DNA of 64,000 bases from Escarpia spicata (taxonomy: Eukaryota; Annelida; Polychaeta; Sabellida; Siboglinidae). The DNA lies in contig CAXEFP010000001.1 of the NCBI GenBank assembly GCA_963995525.1, forward strand, positions 1,702,201-1,766,200, read 5' to 3'. Shown here piece by piece: positions 1-14,014 of this stretch (its first letter is position 1; each line of letters opens with the position of its first letter). The translations under genes were made by a program, and so were the position numbers. Under the pieces are notes generated by a model that saw only the letters and a list, made by a program, of their open reading frames with translations, ran no database searches and was not told the origin of the DNA.

Positions 1-1303
1 TGTTTGTCTCGTGAGTACTGAATGTACTGCTGCTTTAGACAAGATAAAACATCAAATGGGGATGAGTTTTCACACCTATAACTTACGTAATATGTTCTTG
101 TAACTTACGTGACGGGGATAAAACGGTAACATGCATTCCCATTTGGGGTTAATCTAGTTATGTGTGTAGCTTGATATCAATCTAGCCTTCGTGAAGATTT
201 GTAACATGCAAAACATATATTTGGGGTAAGACCACATTAAATATCCTTCCGCCGAAAAAAGTGCATTACAAATACCGTTTTGCTGTGATATGCATTAATT
301 TTTTTCGAACACTTTTATATGGGACATGTTTGTCTCGTGAGTACTGAAGGTACTGCTGCTTTAGACAAGATAAAATATCAAATGGGGATGAGTTTTCACA
401 CCTATAACTTACGTAATATGTTCTTGTAACTTACGTGACGGGGATAAAACGGTAACATGCATTCCCATTTGTGGTTAATCTAGTTATGTGTGTAGCTTGA
501 TATCAATCTAGCCTTCGTGAAGATTTGTAACGTGCAAAACATCTATTTGGGGTAAGACCACATTAAAGATCCTTCCGCCGAAAAAAGTGCACTACAAATA
601 CCGTTTTGCTGTGATATGCATTAATTTTTTTCGAACACTTTCATATGGGACATGTTTGTCTCGTGAGTACTGAAGGTACTGCTGCTTTAGACAAGATAAA
701 ACATCAAATGGGGATGAGTTTTCACACCTATAACTTACGTAATATGTTCTTGTAACTTACGTGACGGGGATAAAACGGTAACATGCATTCCCATTTGGGG
801 TTAATCTAGTTATGTGTGTAGCTTGATATCAATCTAGCTTTCGTGAAGATTTGTAACGTGCAAAACATCTATTTGGGGTAAGACCACATTAAAGATCATT
901 CCGCCGAAAAAAGTGCACTACAAATACCGTTTTGCTGTGATATACATTAATTTGTTTCGAACACTTTGATATGGGACATGTTTGTCTCGTGAGTACTGAA
1001 GGTACTGCTGCTTTAGACAAGAAAAAACTTCAAATGGGGATGAGTTTTCACACCTATAACTTACGTAATATGTTCTTGTAACTTACGTGACGGGGATAAA
1101 ACGGTAACATGCATTCCCATTTGGGGTTAATCTAGTTATGTGTGTAGCTTGATATCAATCTAGCCTTCGTGAAGATTTGTAACATGCAAAACATCTATTT
1201 GGGGTAAGACCACATTAAGGATCCTTCCGCCGAAAAAAGTGCACTACAAATACCGTTTTGCTGTGATATGCATTAATTTTTTTCAACATTTTGACATGGG
1301 ACA
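1..1303 (+). repeat. 4-monomer HOR unit, first copy
   Basis: This is monomers 1-4, types a-b-c-d. The markers are TATAT at the end of monomer 1, AAAATATC and T146 in monomer 2, T187 and CATTCC in monomer 3, and a one-base deletion in TTTCAACA at the end of monomer 4. The next 1.2 kb repeats the same order almost base for base. Confidence 0.93.
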
Positions 1304-2607
1304 TGTTTGTCTCGTGAGTACTGAATGTACTGCTGCTTTAGACAAGATAAAACATCAAATGGGGATGAGTTTTCACACCTATAACTTACGTAATATGTTC
1401 TTGTAACTTACGTGACGGGGATAAAACGGTAACATGCATTCCCATTTGGGGTTAATCTAGTTATGTGTGTAGCTTGATATCAATCTAGCCTTCGTGAAGA
1501 TTTGTAACATGCAAAACATATATTTGGGGTAAGACCACATTAAATATCCTTCCGCCGAAAAAAGTGCATTACAAATACCGTTTTGCTGTGATATGCATTA
1601 ATTTTTTTCGAACACTTTTATATGGGACATGTTTGTCTCGTGAGTACTGAAGGTACTGCTGCTTTAGACAAGATAAAATATCAAATGGGGATGAGTTTTC
1701 ACACCTATAACTTACGTAATATGTTCTTGTAACTTACGTGACGGGGATAAAACGGTAACATGCATTCCCATTTGTGGTTAATCTAGTTATGTGTGTAGCT
1801 TGATATCAATCTAGCCTTCGTGAAGATTTGTAACGTGCAAAACATCTATTTGGGGTAAGACCACATTAAAGATCCTTCCGCCGAAAAAAGTGCACTACAA
1901 ATACCGTTTTGCTGTGATATGCATTAATTTTTTTCGAACACTTTCATATGGGACATGTTTGTCTCGTGAGTACTGAAGGTACTGCTGCTTTAGACAAGAT
2001 AAAACATCAAATGGGGATGAGTTTTCACACCTATAACTTACGTAATATGTTCTTGTAACTTACGTGACGGGGATAAAACGGTAACATGCATTCCCATTTG
2101 GGGTTAATCTAGTTATGTGTGTAGCTTGATATCAATCTAGCTTTCGTGAAGATTTGTAACGTGCAAAACATCTATTTGGGGTAAGACCACATTAAAGATC
2201 ATTCCGCCGAAAAAAGTGCACTACAAATACCGTTTTGCTGTGATATACATTAATTTGTTTCGAACACTTTGATATGGGACATGTTTGTCTCGTGAGTACT
2301 GAAGGTACTGCTGCTTTAGACAAGAAAAAACTTCAAATGGGGATGAGTTTTCACACCTATAACTTACGTAATATGTTCTTGTAACTTACGTGACGGGGAT
2401 AAAACGGTAACATGCATTCCCATTTGGGGTTAATCTAGTTATGTGTGTAGCTTGATATCAATCTAGCCTTCGTGAAGATTTGTAACGTGCAAAACATCTA
2501 TTTGGGGTAAGACCACATTAAGGATCCTTCCGCCGAAAAAAGTGCACTACAAATACAGTTTTGCTGTGATTTGCATTAATTTTTTTCGAAAACTTTCATA
2601 TGGGACA
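1304..2607 (+). repeat. 4-monomer HOR unit, second copy
   Basis: Monomers 5-7 match monomers 1-3 including the rare AAAATATC variant, so this is a recent tandem duplication. Monomer 8 starts like monomer 4 but ends as type e (G206, T290, A310), so the duplicated tract breaks inside it. Confidence 0.92.
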
Positions 2608-4236
2608 TGTTTGTCTCGTGAGTACTGAAGGTACTGCTGCTTTAGACAAGAAAAAACTTCAAATGGGGATGAGTTTTCACTCCTATAACTTACCTAATAT
2701 GTTCTTGTAACTTACGTGACGGGGATAAAACGGTAACATGCATTCCCATTTGGGGTTAATCTAGTTATGTGTGTAGCTTGATATCAATCTAGCCTTCGTG
2801 AAGATTTGTAACATGCAAAACATCTATTTGGGGTAAGACCACTATAAGGATCCTTCCGCCGAAAAAAGTGCACTACAAATACCGTTTTGCTGTGATATGC
2901 ATTAATTTTTTTCGAACATTTTGACATGGGACATGTTTGTCTCGTGAGTACTGAATGTACTGCTGCTTTAGACAAGATAAAACCTCAAATGGGGATGAGT
3001 TTTCACACCTATAACTTACGTAATATGTTCTTGTAACTTACGTGACGGAGATAGAACGGTAACATGCATTCCCATTTGTGATTAATCTAGTTATGTGTGT
3101 AGCTTGATATCAATCTAGCCTTCGTGAAGATTTGTAACATGCAAAACATCTATTTGGGGTAAGACCACATTAAGGATCCTTCCGCCGAAAAAAGTGCACT
3201 ACAAATACCGTTTTGCTGTGATATGCATTAATTTTTTTCGAACATTTTGACATGGGACATGTTTGTCTCGTGAGTACTGAATGTACTGCTGCTTTAGACA
3301 AGATAAAACATTAAATGGGGATGAGTTTTCACACCTATAACTTACGTAATATGTTCTTGTAACTTACGTGACGGGGATAAAACGGTAACATGCATTCCCA
3401 TTTGGGGTTAATCTAGTTATGTGTGTAGCTTGATATCAATCTAGCCTTCGTGAAGATTTGTAACGTGCAAAACATCTATTTGGGGTAAGACCACATTAAA
3501 GATCTTTCCGCCGAAAAAAGTGCACTACAAATACCGTTTTGCTGTGATATGCATTAATTTTTTTCGAACATTTTGATATGGGACATGTTTGTCTCGTGAT
3601 TACTGAAGGTACTGCTGCTTTAGACAAGATAAAACATCAAATGGGGATGAGTTTTCACACCTATAACTTACGTAATATGTTCTTGTAACTTACGTGACGG
3701 GGATAAAACGGTAACATGCATTCCCATTTGGGGTTAATCTAGTTATGTGTGTAGCTTGATATCAATCTAGCCTTCGTGAAGATTTGTAACGTGCAAAACA
3801 TCTATTTGGGGTAAGACCACATTAAAGATCCTTCCGCCGAAAAAAGTGCACTACAAATACCGTTTTGCTGTGATTTGCATTAATTTTTTTCGAAAACTTT
3901 CATATGGGACATGTTTGTCTCGTGAGTACTGAAGGTACTGCTGCTTTAGACAAGAAAAAACTTCAAATGGGGATGAGTTTTCACACCTATAACTTACGTA
4001 ATATGTTCTTGTAACTTACGTGACGGGGATAAAACGGTAACATGCATTCCCATTTGGGGTTAATCTAGTTATGTGTGTAGCTTGATATCAATCTAGCCTT
4101 CGTGAAGATTTGTAACATGCAAAACATCTATTTGGGGTAAGACCACATTAAGGATCCTTCCGCCGAAAAAAGTGCACTACAAATACCGTTTTGCTGTGAT
4201 ATGCATTAATTTTTTTCAACATTTTGACATGGGACA

Positions 4237-6192
4237 TGTTTGTCTCGTGAGTACTGGATGTACTGCTGCTTTAGACAAGATAAAACATCAAATGGGGATG
4301 AGTTTTCACACCTATAACTTACGTAATATGTTCTTGTAACTTACGTGACGGGGATAAAACGGTAACATGCATTCCCATTTGGGGTTAATCTAGTTATGTG
4401 TGTAGCTTGATATCAATCTAGCCTTCGTGAAGATTTGTAACATGCAAAACATATATTTGGGGTAAGACCACATTAAATATCCTTCCGCCGAAAAAAGTGC
4501 ATTACAAATACCGTTTTGCTGTGATATGCATTAATTTTTTTCGAACACTTTTATATGGGACATGTTTGTCTCGTGAGTACTGAAGGTACTGCTGCTTTAG
4601 ACAAGATAAAACATCAAATGGGGATGAGTTTTCACACCTATAACTTACGTAATATGTTCTTGTAACTTACGTGACGGGGATAAAACGGTAACATGCATTC
4701 CCATTTGTGGTTAATCTAGTTATGTGTGTAGCTTGATATCAATCTAGCCTTCGTGAAGATTTGTAACGTGCAAAACATCTATTTGGGGTAAGACCACATT
4801 AAAGATCCTTCCGCCGAAAAAAGTGCACTACAAATACCGTTTTGCTGTGATATGCATTAATTTTTTTCGAACACTTTGATATGGGACATGTTTGTCTCGT
4901 GAGTACTGAAGGTACTGCTGCTTTAGACAAGATAAAACATCAAATGGGGATGAGTTTTCACACCTATAACTTACGTAATATGTTCTTGTAACTTACGTGA
5001 CGGGGATAAAACGGTAACATGCATTCCCATTTGGGGTTAATCTAGTTATGTGTGTAGCTTGATATCAATCTAGCTTTCGTGAAGATTTGTAACGTGCAAA
5101 ACATCTATTTGGGGTAAGACCACATTAAAGATCATTCCGCCGAAAAAAGTGCACTACAAATACCGTTTTGCTGTGATATACATTAATTTGTTTCGAACAC
5201 TTTGATATGGGACATGTTTGTCTCGTGAGTACTGAAGGTACTGCTGCTTTAGACAAGAAAAAACTTCAAATGGGGATGAGTTTTCACACCTATAACTTAC
5301 GTAATATGTTCTTGTAACTTAAGTGACGGTGTTAAAACGGTAACATGCATTCCCATTTGGGGTTAATCTAGTTATGTGTGTAGCTTGATATCAATCTAGC
5401 CTTCGTGAAGATTTGTAACGTGCAAAACATATATTTGGGGTAAGACCACATTAAGGATCCTTCCGCCGAAAAAAGTGCACTACAAATACCGTTTTGCTGT
5501 GATTTGCATTAATTTTTTTCGAAAACTTTCATATGGGACATGTTTGTCTCGTGAGTACTGAAGGTACTGCTGCTTTAGACAAGAAAAAACTTCAAATGGG
5601 GATGAGTTTTCACACCTATAACTTACCTAATATGTTCTTGTAACTTACGTGACGGGGATAAAACGGTAACATGCATTCCCATTTGGGGTTAATCTAGTTA
5701 TGTGTGTAGCTTGATATCAATCTAGCCTTCGTGAAGATTTGTAACATGCAAAACATCTATTTGGGGTAAGACCACATTAAGGATCCTTCCGCCGAAAAAA
5801 GTGCACTACAAATACCGTTTTGCTGTGATATGCATTAATTTTTTTCGAACATTTTGACATGGGACATGTTTGTCTCGTGAGTACTGAATGTACTGCTGCT
5901 TTAGACAAGATAAAACCTCAAATGGGGATGAGTTTTCACACCTATAACTTACGTAATATGTTCTTGTAACTTACGTGACGGAGATAGAACGGTAACATGC
6001 ATTCCCATTTGTGATTAATCTAGTTATGTGTGTAGCTTGATATCAATCTAGCCTTCGTGAAGATTTGTAACATGCAAAACATCTATTTGGGGTAAGACCA
6101 CATTAAGGATCCTTCCGCCGAAAAAAGTGCACTACAAATACCGTTTTGCTGTGATATGCATTAATTTTTTTCGAACATTTTGACATGGGACA
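4237..6192 (+). repeat. 6-monomer HOR unit a-b-c-e-d-f, most complete unit in domain I
   Basis: This covers monomers 14-19. Monomer 17 combines G206 with A217 (an AACGTGC then CATATAT pairing), a rare combination seen again only in monomer 194 near the right edge of the window. Monomer 19 carries AGATAGAAC and GTGATTAATC. This unit is the best local reference for the domain V block at 61927-63556. Confidence 0.88.
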
Positions 6193-7495
6193 TGTTTGTC
6201 TCGTGAGTACTGAATGTACTACTGCTTTAGACAAGATAAAACATCAAATGGGGATGAGTTTTCACACCTATAACTTACGTAATATGTTCTTGTAACTTAC
6301 GTGACGGGGATAAAACGGTAACATGCATTCCCATTTGGGGTTAATCTAGTTATGTGTGTAGCTTGATATCAATCTAGCCTTCGTGAAGATTTGTAACATG
6401 CAAAACATATATTTGGGGTAAGACCACATTAAATATCCTTCCGCCGAAAAAAGTGCATTACAAATACCGTTTTGCTGTGATATGCATTAATTTGTTTCGA
6501 ACACTTTGATATGGGACATGTTTGTCTCGTGAGTACTGAAGGTACTGCTGCTTTAGACAAGAAAAAACTTCAAATGGGGATGAGTTTTCACACCTATAAC
6601 TTACCTAATATGTTCTTGTAACTTACGTGACGGGGATAAAACGGTAACATGCATTCCCATTTGGGGTTAATCTAGTTATGTGTGTAGCTTGATATCAATC
6701 TAGCCTTCGTGAAGATTTGTAACATGCAAAACATCTATTTGGGGTAAGACCACATTAAGGATCCTTCCGCCGAAAAAAGTGCACTACAAATACCGTTTTG
6801 CTGTGATATGCATTAATTTTTTTCGAACATTTTGACATGGGACATGTTTGTCTCGTGAGTACTGAATGTACTGCTGCTTTAGACAAGATAAAACCTCAAA
6901 TGGGGATGAGTTTTCACACCTATAACTTACGTAATATGTTCTTGTAACTTACGTGACGGGGATAAAACGGTAACATGCATTCCCATTTGGGGTTAATCTA
7001 GTTATGTGTGTAGCTTGATATCAATCTAGCCTTCGTGAAGATTTGTAACGTGCAAAACATCTATTTGGGGTAAGACCACATTAAAGATCCTTCCGCCGAA
7101 AAAAGTGCACTACAAATACCGTTTTGCTGTGATTTGCATTAATTTTTTTCGAAAACTTTCATATGGGACATGTTTGTCTCGTGAGTACTGAAGGTACTGC
7201 TGCTTTAGACAAGAAAAAACTTCAAATGGGGATGAGTTTTCACACCTATAACTTACCTAATATGTTCTTGTAACTTACGTGACGGGGATAAAACGGTAAC
7301 ATGCATTCCCATTTGGGGTTAATCTAGTTATGTGTGTAGCTTGATATCAATCTAGCCTTCGTGAAGATTTGTAACATGCAAAACATCTATTTGGGGTAAG
7401 ACCACATTAAGGATCCTTCCGCCGAAAAAAGTGCACTACAAATACCGTTTTGCTGTGATATGCATTAATTTTTTTCAACATTTTGACATGGGACA

Positions 7496-9125
7496 TGTTT
7501 GTCTCGTGAGTACTGAATGTACTGCTGCTTTAGACAAGATAAAACATCAAATGGGGATGAGTTTTCACACCTATAACTTACGTAATATGTTCTTGTAACT
7601 TACGTGACGGGGATAAAACGGTAACATGCATTCCCATTTGGGGTTAATCTAGTTATGTGTGTAGCTTGATATCAATCTAGCCTTCGTGAAGATTTGTAAC
7701 ATGCAAAACATATATTTGGGGTAAGACCACATTAAATATCCTTCCGCCGAAAAAAGTGCATTACAAATACCGTTTTGCTGTGATATGCATTAATTTTGTT
7801 CGAACACTTTTATATGGGACATGTTTGTCTCGTGAGTACTGAAGGTACTGCTGCTTTAGACAAGATAAAACATCAAATGGGGATGAGTTTTCACACCTAT
7901 AACTTACGTAATATGTTCTTGTAACTTACGTGACGGGGATAAAACGGTAACATGCATTCCCATTTGTGGTTAATCTAGTTATGTGTGTAGCTTGATATCA
8001 ATCTAGCCTTCGTGAAGATTTGTAACGTGCAAAACATCTATTTGGGGTAAGACCACATTAAAGATCCTTCCGCCGAAAAAAGTGCACTACAAATACCGTT
8101 TTGCTGTGATATGCATTAATTTTTTTCGAACACTTTGATATGGGACATGTTTGTCTCGTGAGTACTGAAGGTACTGCTGCTTTAGACAAGATAAAACATC
8201 AAATGGGGATGAGTTTTCACACCTATAACTTACGTAATATGTTCTTGTAACTTAAGTGACGGTGTTAAAACGGTAACATGCATTCCCATTTGGGGTTAAT
8301 CTAGTTATGTGTGTAGCTTGATATCAATCTAGCCTTCGTGAAGATTTGTAACGTGCAAAACATCTATTTGGGGTAAGACCACATTAAGGATCCTTCCGCC
8401 GAAAAAAGTGCACTACAAATACCGTTTTGCTGTGATTTGCATTAATTTTTTTCGAAAACTTTCATATGGGACATGTTTGTCTCGTGAGTACTGAAGGTAC
8501 TGCTGCTTTAGACAAGAAAAAACTTCAAATGGGGATGAGTTTTCACACCTATAACTTACCTAATATGTTCTTGTAACTTACGTGACGGGGATAAAACGGT
8601 AACATGCATTCCCATTTGGGGTTAATCTAGTTATGTGTGTAGCTTGATATCAATCTAGCCTTCGTGAAGATTTGTAACATGCAAAACATCTATTTGGGGT
8701 AAGACCACATTAAGGATCCTTCCGCCGAAAAAAGTGCACTACAAATACCGTTTTGCTGTGATATGCATTAATTTTTTTCGAACATTTTGACATGGGACAT
8801 GTTTGTCTCGTGAGTACTGAATGTACTGCTGCTTTAGACAAGATAAAACCTCAAATGGGGATGAGTTTTCACACCTATAACTTACGTAATATGTTCTTGT
8901 AACTTACGTGACGGAGATAGAACGGTAACATGCATTCCCATTTGTGATTAATCTAGTTATGTGTGTAGCTTGATATCAATCTAGCCTTCGTGAAGATTTG
9001 TAACATGCAAAACATATATTTGGGGTAAGACCACATTAAATATCCTTCCGCCGAAAAAAGTGCATTACAAATACCGTTTTGCTGTGATATGCATTAATTT
9101 TTTTCGAACACTTTTATATGGGACA
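7496..9125 (+). repeat. 5-monomer HOR unit a-b-e-d-f/a
   Basis: This covers monomers 24-28. It is a relative of the 6-monomer unit at 4237 that lacks a c monomer: the GGTGTTAAAAC-bearing e monomer directly follows b. It ends in the hybrid monomer at 8800. Confidence 0.83.
8800..9125 (+). repeat. Hybrid monomer 28, type f switching to type a
   Basis: The first half has the f signature (T23, C51, AGATAGAAC, GTGATT). The second half has the a signature (A217, ATATCC, T266, and TATAT after the T-run). The switch lies between about monomer position 150 and 217. It looks like an unequal crossover or conversion junction that merged two adjacent monomers into one. Confidence 0.85.
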
Positions 9126-10754
9126 TGTTTGTCTCGTGAGTACTGAAGGTACTGCTGCTTTAGACAAGATAAAACATCAAATGGGGATGAGTTTTCACAC
9201 CTATAACTTACGTAATATGTTCTTGTAACTTACGTGACGGGGATAAAACGGTAACATGCATTCCCATTTGTGGTTAATCTAGTTATGTGTGTAGCTTGAT
9301 ATCAATCTAGCCTTCGTGAAGATTTGTAACGTGCAAAACATCTATTTGGGGTAAGACCACATTAAAGATCCTTCCGCCGAAAAAAGTGCACTACAAATAC
9401 CGTTTTGCTGTGATATGCATTAATTTTTTTCGAACACTTTGATATGGGACATGTTTGTCTCGTGAGTACTGAAGGTACTGCTGCTTTAGACAAGATAAAA
9501 CATCAAATGGGGATGAGTTTTCACACCTATAACTTACGTAATATGTTCTTGTAACTTACGTGACGGGGATAAAACGGTAACATGCATTCCCATTTGGGGT
9601 TAATCTAGTTATGTGTGTAGCTTGATATCAATCTAACTTTCGTGAAGATTTGTAACGTGCAAAACATCTATTTGGGGTAAGACCACATTAAAGATCATTC
9701 CGCCGAAAAAAGTGCACTACAAATACCGTTTTGCTGTGATATACATTAATTTGTTTCGAACACTTTGATATGGGACATGTTTGTCTCGTGAGTACTGAAG
9801 GTACTGCTGCTTTAGACAAGAAAAAACTTCAAATGGGGATGAGTTTTCACACCTATAACTTACGTAATATGTTCTTGTAACTTAAGTGACGGTGTTAAAA
9901 CGGTAACATGCATTCCCATTTGGGGTTAATCTAGTTATGTGTGTAGCTTGATATCAATCTAGCCTTCGTGAAGATTTGTAACGTGCAAAACATCTATTTG
10001 GGGTAAGACCACATTAAGGATCCTTCCGCCGAAAAAAGTGCACTACAAATACCGTTTTGCTGTGATTTGCATTAATTTTTTTCGAAAACTTTCATATGGG
10101 ACATGTTTGTCTCGTGAGTACTGAAGGTACTGCTGCTTTAGACAAGAAAAAACTTCAAATGGGGATGAGTTTTCACACCTATAACTTACCTAATATGTTC
10201 TTGTAACTTACGTGACGGGGATAAAACGGTAACATGCATTCCCATTTGGGGTTAATCTAGTTATGTGTGTAACTTGATATCAATCTAGCCTTCGTGAAGA
10301 TTTGTAACATGCAAAACATCTATTTGGGGTAAGACCACATTAAGGATCCTTCCGCCGAAAAAAGTGCACTACAAATACCGTTTTGCTGTGATATGCATTA
10401 ATTTTTTTCGAACATTTTGACATGGGACATGTTTGTCTCGTGAGTACTGAATGTACTGCTGCTTTAGACAAGATAAAACCTCAAATGGGGATGAGTTTTC
10501 ACACCTATAACTTACGTAATATGTTCTTGTAACTTACGTGACGGAGATAGAACGGTAACATGCATTCCCATTTGTGATTAATCTAGTTATGTGTGTAGCT
10601 TGATATCAATCTAGCCTTCGTGAAGATTTGTAACATGCAAAACATCTATTTGGGGTAAGACCACATTAAGGATCCTTCCGCCGAAAAAGTGCACTACAAA
10701 TACCGTTTTGCTGTGATATGCATTAATTTTTTTCGAACATTTTGACATGGGACA
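9126..10754 (+). repeat. HOR unit b-c-e-d-f following the hybrid monomer
   Basis: This covers monomers 29-33. With the a-type half of monomer 28 it rebuilds the six-step order of 4237-6192. Monomer 33 is 325 bp because one A is lost from the A6 run after GCCG. Confidence 0.83.
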
Positions 10755-12058
10755 TGTTTGTCTCGTGAGTACTGAATGTACTACTGCTTTAGACAAGATA
10801 AAACATCAAATGGGGATGAGTTTTCACACCTATAACTTACGTAATATGTTCTTGTAACTTACGTGACGGGGATAAAACGGTAACATGCATTCCCATTTGG
10901 GGTTAATCTAGTTATGTGTGTAGCTTGATATCAATCTAGCCTTCGTGAAGATTTGTAACATGCAAAACATATATTTGGGGTAAGACCACATTAAATATCC
11001 TTCCGCCGAAAAAAGTGCATTACAAATACCGTTTTGCTGTGATATGCATTAATTTTTTTCGAACACTTTGATATGGGACATGTTTGTCTCGTGAGTACTG
11101 AAGGTACTGCTGCTTTATACAAGATAAAACATCAAATGGGGATGAGTTTTCACACCTATAACTTACGTAATATGTTCTTGTAACTTACGTGACGGGGATA
11201 AAACGGTAACATGCATTCCCATTTGGGGTTAATCTAGTTATGTGTGTAGCTTGATATCAATCTAGCCTTCGTGAAGATTTGTAACATGCAAAACATCTAT
11301 TTGGGGTAAGACCACATTAAAGATCATTCCGCCGAAAAAAGTGCACTACAAATACCGTTTTGCTGTGATATACATTAATTTGTTTCGAACACTTTGATAT
11401 GGGACATGTTTGTCTCGTGAGTACTGAAGGTACTGCTGCTTTAGACAAGAAAAAACTTCAAATGGGGATGAGTTTTCACACCTATAACTTACCTAATATG
11501 TTCTTGTAACTTACGTGACGGGGATAAAACGGTAACATGCATTCCCATTTGGGGTTAATCTAGTTATGTGTGTAGCTTGATATCAATCTAGCCTTCGTGA
11601 AGATTTGTAACATGCAAAACATCTATTTGGGGTAAGACCACATTAAGGATCCTTCCGCCGAAAAAAGTGCACTACAAATACCGTTTTGCTGTGATATGCA
11701 TTAATTTTTTTCGAACATTTTGACATGGGACATGTTTGTCTCGTGAGTACTGAATGTACTGCTGCTTTAGACAAGATAAAACCTCAAATGGGGATGAGTT
11801 TTCACACCTATAACTTACGTAATATGTTCTTGTAACTTACGTGACGGGGATAAAACGGTAACATGCATTCCCATTTGGGGTTAATCTAGTTATGTGTGTA
11901 GCTTGATATCAATCTAGCCTTCGTGAAGATTTGTAACGTGCAAAACATCTATTTGGGGTAAGACCACATTAAAGATCCTTCCGCCGAAAAAAGTGCACTA
12001 CAAATACCGTTTTGCTGTGATTTGCATTAATTTTTTTCGAAAACTTTCATATGGGACA

Positions 12059-14014
12059 TGTTTGTCTCGTGAGTACTGAAGGTACTGCTGCTTTAGACAA
12101 GAAAAAACTTCAAATGGGGATGAGTTTTCACACCTATAACTTACATAATATGTTCTTGTAACTTACGTGACGGGGATAAAACGGTAACATGCATTCCCAT
12201 TTGGGTTTAATCTAGTTATGTGTGTAGCTTGATATCAATCTAGCCTTCGTGAAGATTTGTAACATGCAAAACATATATTTGGGGTAAGACCACATTAAAT
12301 ATCCTTCCGCCGAAAAAAGTGCATTACAAATACCGTTTTGCTGTGATATGCATTAATTTTTTTCGAACACTTTGATATGGGACATGTTTGTCTCGTGAGT
12401 ACTGAAGGTACTGCTGCTTTATACAAGATAAAACATCAAATGGGGATGAGTTTTCACACCTATAACTTACCTAATATGTTCTTGTAACTTACGTGACGGG
12501 GATAAAACGGTAACATGCATTCCCATTTGGGGTTAATCTATTTATGTGTGTAGCTTGATATCAATCTAGCCTTCGTGAAGATTTGTAACGTGCAAAACAT
12601 CTATTTGGGGTAAGACCACATTAAAGATCCTTCCGCCGAAAAAAGTGCACTACAAATACCGTTTTGCTGTGATATGCATTAATTTTTTTCGAACACTTTG
12701 ATATGGGACATGTTTGTCTCGTGAGTACTGAAGGTACTGCTGCTTTAGACAAGATAAAACATCAAATGGGGATGAGTTTTCACACCTATAACTTACGTAA
12801 TATGTTCTTGTAACTTACGTGACGGGGATAAAACGGTAACATGCATTCCCATTTGGGGTTAATCTAGTTATGTGTGTAGCTTGATATCAATCTAGCCTTC
12901 GTGAAGATTTGTAACATGCAAAACATCTATTTGGGGTAAGACCACATTAAAGATCATTCCGCCGAAAAAAGTGCACTACAAATACCGTTTTGCTGTGATA
13001 TACATTAATTTGTTTCGAACACTTTGATATGGGACATGTTTGTCTCGTGAGTACTGAAGGTACTGCTGCTTTAGACAAGAAAAAACTTCAAATGGGGATG
13101 AGTTTTCACACCTATAACTTACGTAATATGTTCTTGTAACTTACGTGACGGGGATAAAACGGTAACATGCATTCCCATTTGGGGTTAATCTAGTTATGTG
13201 TGTAGCTTGATATCAATCTAGCCTTCGTGAAGATTTGTAACGTGCAAAACATCTATTTGGGGTAAGACCACATTAAGGATCCTTCCGCCGAAAAAAGTGC
13301 ACTACAAATACCGTTTTGCTGTGATTTGCATTAATTTTTTTCGAAAACTTTCATATGGGACATGTTTGTCTCGTGAGTACTGAAGGTACTGCTGCTTTAG
13401 ACAAGAAAAAACTTCAAATGGGGATGAGTTTTCACACCTATAACTTACCTAATATGTTCTTGTAACTTACGTGACGGGGATAAAACGGTAACATGCATTC
13501 CCATTTGGGGTTAATCTAGTTATGTGTGTAGCTTGATATCAATCTAGCCTTCGTGAAGATTTGTAACATGCAAAACATCTATTTGGGGTAAGACCACATT
13601 AAGGATCCTTCCGCCGAAAAAAGTGCACTACAAATACCGTTTTGCTGTGATATGCATTAATTTTTTTCGAACATTTTGACATGGGACATGTTTGTCTCGT
13701 GAGTACTGAATGTACTGCTGCTTTAGACAAGATAAAACCTCAAATGGGGATGAGTTTTCACACCTATAACTTACGTAATATGTTCTTGTAACTTACGTGA
13801 CGGGGATAAAACGGTAACATGCATTCCCATTTGGGGTTAATCTAGTTATGTGTGTAGCTTGATATCAATCTAGCCTTCGTGAAGATTTGTAACGTGCAAA
13901 ACATCTATTTGGGGTAAGACCACATTAAAGATCCTTCCGCCGAAAAAAGTGCACTACAAATACCGTTTTGCTGTGATTTGCATTAATTTTTTTCGAAAAC
14001 TTTCATATGGGACA
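12059..14014 (+). repeat. Domain II 6-monomer module, copy 1
   Basis: This covers monomers 38-43, a-b-c-e-d-f, 1956 bp. Private markers are ACATAAT and GGGTTTAAT in the first monomer and CTATTTATG in the second. The first marker recurs at exact monomer multiples: 12141, 17031 (+4890, 15 monomers) and 20291 (+3260, 10 monomers). Confidence 0.9.

Larger units (their letters stand above)
1..11080 (+). repeat. Domain I: a-b-c-e-d-f HOR of 4 to 6 monomers (monomers 1-34)
   Basis: Haplotypes in order: a has A206, A217, ATATCC at 241-246 and T266; b has G206, AGATCC and often T146; c has T187, AGATCATT and an A at 292; e has G206, GGATCC, T290 and A310; d has C87 or G87 and GGATCC; f has C51. Several f copies (2934, 5867, 8800, 10430) also carry GGAGATAGAAC, and several e copies carry GGTGTTAAAAC (5215, 8148, 9778). 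The order recurs, but units are irregular because monomers are missing, so this domain is less homogenised than domains II and III. Confidence 0.88.

Noticed and set aside
2784..2975. Minus-strand frames of 61 to 63 codons, also at 10611-10796, 29836-30027, 33096-33287, 38636-38827, 42548-42739, 45482-45673, 47764-47955, 49068-49259, 52654-52845, 54936-55127, 56239-56430, 60148-60339 and 61126-61317.
   Set aside because: Each starts at TTG and crosses a monomer boundary. It stays open only because the usual CATTAAGG, which gives a stop on the minus strand, is changed to CAGTAAGG or CTATAAGG (or, at 10611, is bypassed by a one-base frameshift). Most monomers have the stop. There is no known domain, no promoter and no sign of selection, so these are by-products of satellite variants.
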